A DNA stretch of 8,132 nucleotides from Acidobacteriota bacterium (GCA_021828225.1 JAKASH010000107.1:1-8132); one strand, 5' to 3'; positions 1 through 5,546 are shown, numbered from the stretch's first letter. Notes: generated by a model not told the origin, from the letters alone. Numbers and translations: made by a program.

Positions 1-11
1 GAGGAGGACTT

Positions 12-899
12 ATGGCGCCGATATCTCGACGTGAAGCCGGGAAGATGCTGGTGGCCGGAACGGCCGGAGTGTTGCTTGCCAGGAAATCGGTTTTCGGTGC
101 ACAGAGGATCAATTCCGTTGTGCGCGGGGTGCAGATTGGAGCTCAGAGCTACTCGTTTCGCGACCGGCCGCTCGATGCGGCTATCAAGGCGTATCAGACG
201 GTGGGCCTGGGCGAATGCGAGCTTTTCCAGGGCCACGTGGAGCCCGAGAATCTTTCGCGCGAGGCGTTGCGCCAGTGGCGGCTGACGGTTCCTCTGAGCC
301 GCTTCCATGAAGTGCGGCAGAAGTTCGACCGTGCCGGAGTGCTGCTTTACGCGTACAACTACAGCTTCCGCAAGGATTTTACGGAGCCGGAAATGGAGCG
401 CGGATTCCAGATGGCGCGGGCGCTCGGCGTCAAATACATCACCGCGTCCTCCAACGTCAGCGTGGCGCACCAGGTGGACCTGCTCGCGCAGAAGTACAAG
501 ATCATGGTGGGCTTCCACAATCACGACGACACGGCCGACCCCGACGAGTTCTCAACCGCCGCCACCTTCGAGCGCGCGCTCAAAGGGGCTTCACCTTACC
601 TCGGCATCAATCTCGATATCGGACACTTCACCGCCGCCAACCAGGACCCGGTCAGCTTCCTTCGCAAGTACCATCAGAAGATGGTGACGCTCCACATCAA
701 AGACCGCAAAAAGAACCACGGCCCGGCCGTGCCTTTCGGCGAGGGCGATACGCCCATCGTGGCCGTGCTGCATCTGCTGCGCGACAATCACTGGAAAATT
801 CCCGCCAACATCGAGTACGAATACGGCAAGCCGGGAATGGACACAATCGCCGAGATGAAAAAGTGCTACGCCTATTGCCGGAAGGCGCTGGAAAGCTAG
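12..899 (+). CDS. Tat-exported sugar phosphate isomerase/epimerase-like TIM-barrel protein
   Basis: Member of the xylose isomerase-like TIM-barrel superfamily (AP endonuclease 2 fold), 295 aa. It probably isomerises or epimerises a sugar or sugar acid; the substrate cannot be told. The N-terminus has a twin-arginine signal: SRRE at residues 5-8, then a hydrophobic run to about residue 24, so export as a folded protein is expected. Candidate metal and catalytic positions fall in the expected order: E70 (ECELF), H169 and H171 (GFHNHDD), D202 (NLDIGHF), H228 (TLHIKDR), and E268 or E270 (NIEYEYG). The ATG at 12 is supported by GAGGAGG at 1-7. The gene is complete and followed by an intrinsic terminator. 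It is only distantly similar to the second isomerase at 5696. Family assignment is firm; exact reaction is unknown. Confidence 0.9.
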   Translation: MAPISRREAGKMLVAGTAGVLLARKSVFGAQRINSVVRGVQIGAQSYSFRDRPLDAAIKAYQTVGLGECELFQGHVEPENLSREALRQWRLTVPLSRFHEVRQKFDRAGVLLYAYNYSFRKDFTEPEMERGFQMARALGVKYITASSNVSVAHQVDLLAQKYKIMVGFHNHDDTADPDEFSTAATFERALKGASPYLGINLDIGHFTAANQDPVSFLRKYHQKMVTLHIKDRKKNHGPAVPFGEGDTPIVAVLHLLRDNHWKIPANIEYEYGKPGMDTIAEMKKCYAYCRKALES

Positions 900-919
900 A
901 ACGGGGGTGTAGCTGGTAG

Positions 920-957
920 CGCGGTCCTCCGGTTTTGAGGTCCGCGGGTTTTTGTTT
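920..957 (+). terminator. Rho-independent terminator of the first isomerase gene
   Basis: Twenty bases after the stop codon, CGCGG-T-CCTC (920-929) pairs with GAGG-T-CCGCG (937-946) around a 7-nt loop. This gives nine G/C-rich pairs with one internal T-T mismatch. The stem is followed by GGTTTTTGTTT. Position, stem and T-tract all fit an intrinsic terminator for the gene ending at 899. Confidence 0.75.
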
Positions 958-980
958 GTGCCTGTCGAGTTCCTCCTAAA

Positions 981-1077
981 CAGAAGCCGCAGACCGCAAC
1001 GACGGCGGTCTTCGCTACTCGCTTTCGCCAAGGGGAGAGGGTGGGCGCGCCAGCGACCGGGTGAGGGGTTACTTCTG
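981..1077. repeat. Intergenic palindromic repeat-like element
   Basis: No gene is visible here. CAGAAG (981-986) and CTTCTG (1072-1077) form short inverted ends. Inside are a 6-bp hairpin, GACCGC (992-997) with GCGGTC (1005-1010), and the block GGGGAGAGGGTG...CGGGTGAGGGG at 1032-1068. Blocks of the GGGGAGAGGG...GGGTGAGGGG type recur between genes in many G+C-rich bacteria. That this is a dispersed repeat here is inference, because only one copy lies in the window. Confidence 0.35.
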
Positions 1078-1132
1078 CCGTGCGAGCTTGGCGCATAAAT
1101 CTCGGTCCTTGCGATTAGCGCCTTCGCGAAAG

Positions 1133-1152
1133 GGCACGACTTTAGTCGTGCC
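1133..1152. repeat. REP-like palindrome, left of the transposase remnant
   Basis: GGCACGAC (1133-1140) and GTCGTGCC (1145-1152) form a perfect 8-bp stem around TTTA, or 9 bp with a 2-nt loop. A GTAG tetranucleotide, typical of REP elements, lies 6 nt inward at 1159-1162, directly before a small palindrome CGGT-CC-ACCG (1163-1172). The near-identical palindrome at 1726-1745 lies on the far side of the transposase. Confidence 0.7.
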
Positions 1153-1179
1153 GCAAATGTAGCGGTCCACCGTTTCCCT

Positions 1180-1193
1180 GGGGCTTCAGCCCC
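1180..1193. repeat. Inner hairpin at the 3' end of the transposase remnant
   Basis: GGGGCT (1180-1185) pairs perfectly with AGCCCC (1188-1193) around TC. The hairpin overlaps the transposase stop codon (TGA, 1188-1186 on the - strand). It is matched by the shorter GGCT-AA-AGCC hairpin at 1694-1703 beyond the other end of the gene. Confidence 0.5.
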
Positions 1194-1680
1194 TGAGGTG
1201 CCGAGGCATTGAATCCGTCTCAATTTCTGATGCAGCCGAATTGTAAGGATACTCTTCCGGAGCGCGCACCAGCCCGGCCCGCACAGGATTTTGACGGATG
1301 TACTCGCATCGAGCACGATATCCCGCGGGGTCTACAACGTACTCATCGCTGAAACCGCGCTGCCAGATCTCCCCCTGAATGCCAAGCTCCTTCTTTGCGC
1401 GATACGAGTAGCCCCCCTTGATCAATTGCACAGCCCTCTCAATGCTCATCCGGGGCGGCACGGAAATCAGCGCGTGAAAGTGATCGGGCATCAGAACGAA
1501 CTCGTGGAGCAAATACCGTCCGTGCGAACGATACCCGGAAAGAACGTCAAGGAAAAGTCACGCCATCCGAACCGACTGGAAGAGGCTACGCCGCCCCCAA
1601 GCCGAGGAGGTCACAAAGAATGTTCTCGTTGTTTGGGGGCTCTCACATCTTAAATGAGGCGGGCGATCCGGCTTGGACAT
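1186..1680 (-). pseudogene. REP-associated tyrosine transposase (RAYT, Y1_Tnp), nonsense-inactivated
   Basis: Small HUH/Y1 transposase of the REP-associated family (IS200/IS605-like TnpA fold), which nicks single-stranded REP DNA. Reading from ATG at 1680, the frame gives 40 codons that look like a normal family N-terminus (TRTFFVTSSAWGRRSLFQSVRMA). It then meets TGA at 1560-1558 and continues without shift as LFLDVLSGYRSHGRYLLHEF, then MPDHFHALI with the HxH metal motif. The tail carries KGGYSYRAK, which probably holds the catalytic Tyr, and the conserved YIRQNPVRAGL. An Arg (CGA) would be expected at the stop, so one C-to-T change explains it. Full length would be 164 aa, normal for the family. 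A 108-aa frame from TTG at 1512 survives but lacks the first beta strands. Palindromes flank both ends. Confidence 0.85.
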
Positions 1681-1693
1681 ATAAGCACTCAGA

Positions 1694-1703
1694 GGCTAAA
1701 GCC
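1694..1703. repeat. Small inner hairpin, right of the transposase remnant
   Basis: GGCT (1694-1697) and AGCC (1700-1703) form a 4-bp stem around AA, 14 bp upstream of the transposase ATG. Alone it would be negligible. It is listed because it mirrors the hairpin at 1180-1193 on the other side. Confidence 0.35.
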
Positions 1704-1725
1704 GCATTCTGTCGCACTCGTCTAC

Positions 1726-1745
1726 GGCACGAGTGAACTCGTGCC
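1726..1745. repeat. REP-like palindrome, right of the transposase remnant
   Basis: GGCACGAGT (1726-1734) and ACTCGTGCC (1737-1745) form a perfect 9-bp stem with a 2-nt loop. The sequence differs from the palindrome at 1133-1152 only at one stem pair and in the loop. On the - strand it is followed immediately by GTAG (1725-1722), so both outer palindromes have GTAG on the transposase-facing side. Confidence 0.7.
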
Positions 1746-1815
1746 CTTTCGCTCCGGACAAGATACGGAATCCCTACCGTCAACCCCGCAGGTCGAGGGG
1801 TGACCTAGTTCGCTC

Positions 1816-1850
1816 CCATTCGCCAAGCCCGGCGCTACGGGGGCGAGTGG
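1816..1850. repeat. Long hairpin over the 3' end of the terminal cupin gene
   Basis: CCATTCGCC (1816-1824) pairs with GGCGAGTGG (1842-1850), nine pairs including one G-T wobble, around a 17-nt G+C-rich loop that contains the cupin stop codon. There is no T-tract on the - strand side, so it is not a classic intrinsic terminator. It may protect or end the - strand operon mRNA, or be another intergenic repeat. Between the right REP palindrome and this hairpin (1746-1815) only a weak ACCCC/GGGGT pair (1783-1801) was seen. Confidence 0.35.
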
Positions 1851-2290
1851 AAGGGATCGGTTTTGGCGTCGGTGGTGCCGGCTTCGGGGCTGGCGATATC
1901 GAGGTTGACTACAATCGGTTCCTGGCCGCTGCGGACCACCACGGCCTCGACCGTCTCGTCGGGGCGGGCGTTCATCTCCTGGTGCGGAACGAATGGCGGA
2001 ACATAAATGAAGTCGCCGGGGCCTGCTTCAGCAACGTATTCCAGGTGCTCGCCCCAGCGGAAACGGGCGCGGCCGCGGACGATGTAGAGCACAGTCTCCA
2101 GTTCGCCGTGATGGTGAGCACCGGTGCGCGCCGCCGGCTGCACCACCACTGTTCCTGCCCACAGCTTGCTGGCTCCCGTCCGGGCATGAGTGATGGCCGC
2201 GGCGCGCGACATGCCGGGCGTCTGCGGCGTGTTCGGGTCCAGCTCACCCGCGCGCACAATGCGAATGCCGTGTTCCTTCCAGTCGGTCAT
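1835..2290 (-). CDS. Cytoplasmic single-domain cupin protein
   Basis: A 151-aa cupin (RmlC-like beta-barrel) without a signal peptide. Cupin motif 1 is G58-A-H-H-H-G-E-L-E65 with a downstream G73, giving H59, H61 and E65 as metal ligands. Motif 2 is G92-DFIYVP-PFVPH103, giving the fourth ligand H103, so the metal site looks complete. Cupins range from isomerases and dioxygenases to sensors, and no specific reaction can be assigned. The ATG at 2290 lies 3 nt after the stop of the upstream cupin gene, with no strong Shine-Dalgarno, which suggests translational coupling. It is the last gene of the four-gene - strand cluster. The hydrophilic C-terminal tail from about residue 133 looks disordered. 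Confidence 0.88.
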   Translation of the reverse strand: MTDWKEHGIRIVRAGELDPNTPQTPGMSRAAAITHARTGASKLWAGTVVVQPAARTGAHHHGELETVLYIVRGRARFRWGEHLEYVAEAGPGDFIYVPPFVPHQEMNARPDETVEAVVVRSGQEPIVVNLDIASPEAGTTDAKTDPFHSPP

Positions 2291-2293
2291 GGA

Positions 2294-2728
2294 TCAGCTT
2301 TCTTTTGAGGATGCCCGGTGGATGGCCAGCACAAAATACTGTGCGTGATCGTCGCCTGCGTTACGAATGCCGTGCTCGTCGTTGGAAGCAATAAAGGCCA
2401 CCGAGCCCGGCCCCGCCTTTGAACTCTTACCATTGATGGTAATCTCGAGCGTGCCCTGGCGGACCATGAACATCTCTTCATGGCGGTGGTGATGAGGCGG
2501 GTGCGGCATGTTGCCGGGAGCCAGGTCCGACTCGTGCATCTCAATCCGGCAGTCTTCGTGGGTGAGGCCTTCCAGAACCGGGCGCGAGGTATTGGTCTTG
2601 CCGTGATGAACCGGCAGGTCCTGAAACTCATAAACCTTTGAGGGCAGATAATGCTTTTCGGACGCCAGGGCGCTCGAAGCCATCAGGGCCGGAAGCGCCA
2701 GGATGAAGGCTCGACGTGGATTATTCAT
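2294..2728 (-). CDS. Exported single-domain cupin protein
   Basis: A 144-aa cupin with an N-terminal signal peptide: RR at 5-6, a hydrophobic core at about 7-21, and a probable signal peptidase site after SSALA (residue 22). Motif 1 spans G72 to G92 with a His-rich stretch (HPPHHHRHEE); H79, H81 and E85 fit the metal ligands. Motif 2 starts at G108 and ends with H119 and N123, so the site appears intact. The ATG at 2728 is supported by AGGAG (2740-2736) with 7 nt spacing. It lies 17 nt after the MBL-fold gene and 3 nt before the cytoplasmic cupin. The two cupins share fold and motif order but are not close copies, so recent tandem duplication is unlikely. Substrate is unknown; a periplasmic sensing or small-molecule role is possible. 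Confidence 0.88.
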   Translation of the reverse strand: MNNPRRAFILALPALMASSALASEKHYLPSKVYEFQDLPVHHGKTNTSRPVLEGLTHEDCRIEMHESDLAPGNMPHPPHHHRHEEMFMVRQGTLEITINGKSSKAGPGSVAFIASNDEHGIRNAGDDHAQYFVLAIHRASSKES

Positions 2729-2745
2729 CGAATGACTCCTGAAAT

Positions 2746-3834
2746 TTATTGATTTGCAGATTTGGGGGACGAAGAAGCCTCATTGTTGTGCCGGGTCAGC
2801 GAGCGGTAGACCGCGGCAACGGCCTCGGATTCGAGCTCCGGCGCATGCCAGTGAATGTTTGGAAACGGGACCAGATCATTCTGGAGCTGCTCCAGAGTTT
2901 TGCCTTTCTGGAGGCCCGATCGCACCTGGCCGGAGAGCCACTCGAGAAAATGCCGGAACTCCAGCACCTGGGCTTTGCCGGCGGGCTGGCCGTGGCCCGG
3001 AACATAAATGTCAACGTCCCACGACTCAACCTTGTGCAGTGTCTTGATCCAGTTATCAATGTTGGCAGAGCCGATCCGCGGGATATATTCGTTTTCAAAA
3101 ACATTGCCCAGAAAGAGAACTTTCGACTGGGGCAGATAAACCGCGGCATCTCCCGGAGCGGTGTTGTCGCCAAGGTTGATCACCTTGATCGGCTGGCCGC
3201 TTAGCGGAACCGTTGTTTGATTGATAAAGGTATGATTGGGCGGAGTCGGATGCACGCCGCGCATGCTAACTTCAAACCGCCAATCGTCTTCAAGACGTGC
3301 GGGAAACTCGTCCCGGTAATGCATCATGGCGGACGTTGCTTCCGGCGTTGCCAGGATGTCCGGCTTGAAATCAGTAAACGATTCGTTACCCAGCATCACG
3401 TCGGGCGTCGCACCCGTGTTAATGACGTAGCGAACCGGGAGGTCGGTGTGCTGGCGAATTTCGTAAAGCAAGGCGCGGGCATTGAAGGGTGAGTTGGTCG
3501 TGTTGACAACGACCACGCCGTCTTGTGTGATAATAAAGCCTGCGTTTCCGGCACGATTGAACTTGGGATCGCCTTCCTGATCGAGGACGTCATCCGCGAT
3601 CCAGACGAAAACATGCGGATTGATTTCGCGGATGTGATAGAAACTGTCGCCCGCCGGGAGGACCGCACGCGGCATCAGAAGAAGAAAGAAAGCCGATAGC
3701 GCTAGAAGAATCGTAGCGGATAGTTTGAGAGAAAGAGCGACGGGTGAAGCAGAACGCGCGATTCCGCGGGACAAAGACTTCACTCTCAATTGTTTTTCAG
3801 CACTTCGGGAGGCCGCTGAGTCTTGACGTTTCAT
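2746..3834 (-). CDS. Membrane-anchored or exported metallo-beta-lactamase-fold protein lacking most metal ligands
   Basis: A 362-aa protein of the MBL-fold hydrolase superfamily. A basic segment of about 32 residues precedes a hydrophobic helix (about 33-54), a signal anchor or long signal peptide, so the domain should lie outside the cytoplasm. The fold is recognisable from GFIITQDGVVVVNT, YVINT, PGDAAVYLPQSKVLFLGN and YVPGHGQPA. The HxHxDH motif, expected after YVINT, reads G141-A-T143-P-D145-V146, so only Asp remains. The later His position reads Asn/Thr (DNTAPGD, 223-229), and the bridging Asp of the usual TGD is N244. Only H281 of PGHG survives. This suggests a pseudoenzyme. I chose ATG at 3834, one nt after the archease stop; a GTG at 3870 would add 12 residues and overlap archease. 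Neither start has a clear Shine-Dalgarno. Confidence 0.85.
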   Translation of the reverse strand: MKRQDSAASRSAEKQLRVKSLSRGIARSASPVALSLKLSATILLALSAFFLLLMPRAVLPAGDSFYHIREINPHVFVWIADDVLDQEGDPKFNRAGNAGFIITQDGVVVVNTTNSPFNARALLYEIRQHTDLPVRYVINTGATPDVMLGNESFTDFKPDILATPEATSAMMHYRDEFPARLEDDWRFEVSMRGVHPTPPNHTFINQTTVPLSGQPIKVINLGDNTAPGDAAVYLPQSKVLFLGNVFENEYIPRIGSANIDNWIKTLHKVESWDVDIYVPGHGQPAGKAQVLEFRHFLEWLSGQVRSGLQKGKTLEQLQNDLVPFPNIHWHAPELESEAVAAVYRSLTRHNNEASSSPKSANQ

Positions 3835-3835
3835 T

Positions 3836-4252
3836 TTAGATGTCCACGTAAACCTGCGCACGCCAGCCACCTGCCGTTTGCTGCAGGCTGAGTTGATGGT
3901 AGGTGATGGCTTTGACCAGCAAGTTGGTTTGGTGCCGTGCTTGATCTAACTTTTCGCCCCAGGCTATGCCCGAGACCGCATGATCGTCAAGACTTTCCAC
4001 TTTGAAATCGCAAAACAGCCAACGCTCGGCGTCATGCCGGTAGAGAATTTCACTGAGCCAGTTTACCAGAAGATCAGGGAGATTAGCGCCCTGAACTTCA
4101 ATACGAATTTCCTCACCAGGCTTGACGGAAGCCAGGTCCACAATCAGATGCGCCAGCGCCCGGGCGGCATTCTCAAACACCTCCGGCAGCGTGGAGCCGA
4201 AGGCTTCAAATCCGACGTCCGCTGTGTGCTCGAGAATACGAAAACGGGACAT
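3836..4252 (-). CDS. Archease family protein
   Basis: A 138-aa archease (MTH1598/TM1083-like fold), the usual size. In characterised systems archease stimulates guanylylation and turnover of the RNA ligase RtcB in the cytoplasm. Diagnostic segments: EHTADVGFEAFG at 8-19 with the conserved HTAD, LVNWLSEILYRHD in the middle, VKAITYHQL near residue 113, and the C-terminal VYVDI ending in the conserved Asp. The ATG at 4252 matches the usual family N-terminus, although no good Shine-Dalgarno precedes it. It is the first gene of the - strand cluster, and its TAA is one nt from the MBL-fold ATG. No rtcB is seen in the window, so an RtcB partner would have to be encoded elsewhere. It is divergent from the LemA gene across 304 bp. 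Confidence 0.92.
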   Translation of the reverse strand: MSRFRILEHTADVGFEAFGSTLPEVFENAARALAHLIVDLASVKPGEEIRIEVQGANLPDLLVNWLSEILYRHDAERWLFCDFKVESLDDHAVSGIAWGEKLDQARHQTNLLVKAITYHQLSLQQTAGGWRAQVYVDI

Positions 4253-4343
4253 GGCACGCCCGGCAAAAGGCCCATCGGCACGATCGCTCGCGCCGCTGCC
4301 GGCCTGGGCTTATCCGGCAACCCTTCGATCGGCCCAAGAGTTT

Positions 4344-4349
4344 ATCATA
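4344..4349 (-). promoter_or_regulatory. Candidate -10 box for the archease operon
   Basis: TATGAT on the - strand matches five of six bases of the sigma70 -10 consensus and lies about 90 bp upstream of the archease ATG, in an A+T-rich patch within otherwise G+C-rich DNA. No convincing -35 stands 16-18 bp upstream, so this is only a candidate. The rest of 4253-4556 shows GGCCGGCC repeats near 4390-4401 and a GCAGG/CCTGC hairpin near 4449-4464, but no gene. Confidence 0.25.
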
Positions 4350-4480
4350 ATCAAGACAGAGGTCCATGGATAGTAAGGAGGAAGCTGGCTGGCCGGCCGG
4401 CCGCTCTCATCCATTCTGCAGATTGCGGCTACAACGAAGGCCATCACGGCAGGTTGCAGCCTGCAGCCAGCGTTCGTCAG

Positions 4481-4489
4481 TGGTATAAG
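4481..4489 (+). promoter_or_regulatory. Candidate extended -10 promoter for the LemA gene
   Basis: TGG-TATAAG fits the extended -10 pattern TGnTATAAT in eight of nine positions and lies 68 bp before the LemA ATG. A second, weaker TGG-TACTAT follows at 4502-4510. Neither has a good -35 at the usual distance, which extended -10 promoters can tolerate. Confidence 0.35.
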
Positions 4490-4556
4490 CACCGGCAGGA
4501 ATGGTACTATCCCACAACGATCTGACGGACCCGATTCGTCAAAGGAGACTTGCAAG

Positions 4557-5111
4557 ATGCATGGTGATTTCTTATGGCTTGCGTTGCCGATCATTGTTCT
4601 GGTGGTTCTGGGAATTCTTGCTTATCTTTCAAAGGCGCGCCGCAACCTGCTGCGACTCCGGATTGAAATTGATAAGACCGGCGCCAGCGTTGACGCTTTG
4701 CTGAAACACCGGCACGATGAGTTGCCCAAACTCCTCGGAACCTGCCGGGGATATATGCCGCACGATCATCCGTCATTTGAATCAATCGCCAGGACGAGGG
4801 CCGATTATCTTAAAGCTCATACGTTGCAGGAAAAGACGCTGGCCAATATCGCGATGGCCGGCGCCGTGAACAGCCTTTTCGAAATCGCTGGCGATTATGC
4901 GGGGTTGAAGTCGAACAACAGTTTCGTGAAATTCAGGAAACAAAACAGCGAACTGGAAACAAGCATCGAGGAGCAGCAAGAACTCTTCAATGAGCTTGTA
5001 AGCGGTTACAACCGGCGCATCCGGCGATTTCCGGAGTCGATTGCAGCCCGCATGGCCAACCTCGAACCGCGACAGCCAGTTGCCAATCCGGACTCAGACT
5101 CTGAAGCATGA
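4557..5111 (+). CDS. LemA family membrane protein
   Basis: A 184-aa protein with the LemA architecture: a short N-terminus, one transmembrane helix at about 5-24, then a long alpha-helical domain. Family landmarks are LRLRIEIDKTGASVDALLKHRHDELPKLL (31-60), where Arg and Pro are typical, a mid-domain AGDYAGLKSNNSF (111-123), and a C-terminal ELVSGYNRRIRRFPESIAA (146-164) matching the usual YN..I..FP..IAA motif. Residues 130-150 are Glu-rich and could form a coiled coil. The molecular function of LemA proteins is poorly defined; several are linked to envelope stress or associate with membrane proteases. The ATG at 4557 is well supported by AAAGGAG at 4541-4547, 9 nt upstream. The common TPM-domain or M48 protease partner is not next to it. 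Confidence 0.9.
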   Translation: MHGDFLWLALPIIVLVVLGILAYLSKARRNLLRLRIEIDKTGASVDALLKHRHDELPKLLGTCRGYMPHDHPSFESIARTRADYLKAHTLQEKTLANIAMAGAVNSLFEIAGDYAGLKSNNSFVKFRKQNSELETSIEEQQELFNELVSGYNRRIRRFPESIAARMANLEPRQPVANPDSDSEA

Positions 5112-5253
5112 ACCTGTTCATTCTGGCGAAGGCTGCCGAGGGGCCAGCCGCCCCCACTGAACAAGCAGCCGGAGACAAAAGGTCGACATCCGGTTGCGCG
5201 ATCCAAAAACTTCAGCCCGCCAGGCATCGAAAAAATCTCCCTGAAAACGCCAA

Positions 5254-5273
5254 GCCCGCCATGAAAGGCGGGC
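5254..5273 (-). terminator. Hairpin, probable 3' end of the small lysine-rich transcript
   Basis: GCCCGCC (5254-5260) and GGCGGGC (5267-5273) form a perfect 7-bp G+C stem with a 6-nt loop. On the - strand it is followed by TTGGCGTTTT, a broken T-tract; on the + strand no T-tract follows. It lies 51 nt beyond the stop of the small ORF ending at 5325, so it better fits the - strand transcript than the LemA mRNA. Confidence 0.5.
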
Positions 5274-5324
5274 CTGGAACACCAAAGATCTGGTTACTCG
5301 GTTTTCTTCCTTCTCTTACTTCTA

Positions 5325-5372
5325 TTACTTCTCTTTCTTTGCCTTCGGTTTTGCTTTCTTCTTTGCGGCCAT
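5325..5372 (-). CDS. Very small lysine-rich peptide (15 aa), hypothetical
   Basis: ATG at 5372 opens a 15-codon frame, MAAKKKAKPKAKKEK, ending in tandem stops TAA-TAG. Nine of 15 residues are Lys, resembling the AK-rich tails of histone H1-like and nucleic-acid-binding proteins. GGAGG lies 3 nt upstream (5380-5376) within AAGGAGG, a strong but closely spaced Shine-Dalgarno. A near-consensus promoter sits about 100 bp upstream and a G+C hairpin follows, so this looks like a self-contained transcription unit of roughly 200 nt. After the stops the - strand stays purine-rich, with AGAAGTAA repeated, and may be decayed coding sequence of a longer tail. Alternatives are a leader peptide, a regulatory RNA, or the remnant of a longer basic protein. 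Function is unknown. Confidence 0.5.
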   Translation of the reverse strand: MAAKKKAKPKAKKEK

Positions 5373-5448
5373 AGACCTCCTTCCCTCACGGGATCAAAAG
5401 CCTGGCGCCGGGTCAATATCTTGTAGCCCAGCGCTTCCCTACCCACGA

Positions 5449-5477
5449 TATATAGTGCCGAAAGGCAGGCTTGTCAA
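5449..5477 (-). promoter_or_regulatory. Near-consensus sigma70 promoter driving the small - strand gene
   Basis: On the - strand TTGACA (5477-5472, perfect -35) is followed after exactly 17 bp by TATATA (5454-5449). Transcription should start near 5442, giving a leader of about 70 nt before the small ORF. The leader contains GTAG/CTAC pairing just after the start and a TCCC-GTGA-GGGA hairpin directly before the Shine-Dalgarno. Confidence 0.7.
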
Positions 5478-5512
5478 GAAAAATCACGTGCTAACAACAG
5501 AAAAATCACGTG
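5477..5512. repeat. Two 14-bp direct repeats next to the -35, probable operator or activator sites
   Basis: AGAAAAATCACGTG occurs perfectly at 5477-5490 and again at 5499-5512, start to start 22 bp, about two helical turns. Each copy includes the palindrome CACGTG. On the - strand the proximal copy abuts and shares one base with the TTGACA -35. That position suits an activator binding as a dimer on one face of the helix, or an A/T-rich UP element. The sites also lie about 185 bp upstream of the + strand isomerase gene. Confidence 0.55.
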
Positions 5513-5546
5513 GCAGGCCGGCAATTCCCATCTACCGTCCTGGGAC

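Noticed and set aside
902..975. tRNA-like stretch (GGGGGTGTAGCTGGTAGCGC followed by a hairpin)
   Set aside because: The start resembles a D-arm, but the anticodon loop lacks U33 in a consistent frame, there is no T-arm with GGTTCGA and no closing acceptor stem. The hairpin plus T-tract is better explained as a terminator.
591..1316. 241-codon - strand frame antisense to the first isomerase
   Set aside because: It runs across the terminator, the repeats and the transposase end, has no domain, and the opposite strand carries a clear isomerase. It is a shadow of G+C-rich coding sequence.
1558..1560. TGA in the transposase read as selenocysteine
   Set aside because: The family has Arg or another ordinary residue here, it is not an active-site Cys position, and no SECIS-like stem was evident just downstream. 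A nonsense change is simpler.
4388..4402. GGCCGGCCGGCC run between archease and LemA genes
   Set aside because: It is a simple G+C-rich overlapping repeat of 4-base units with no partner elsewhere in the window and no link to a promoter element.
5108..5374. 88-codon + strand frame overlapping the LemA stop by ATGA
   Set aside because: It lacks a ribosome site and any recognisable domain, and its Leu/Ser-rich end is simply the complement of the purine-rich lysine ORF and tail on the other strand.
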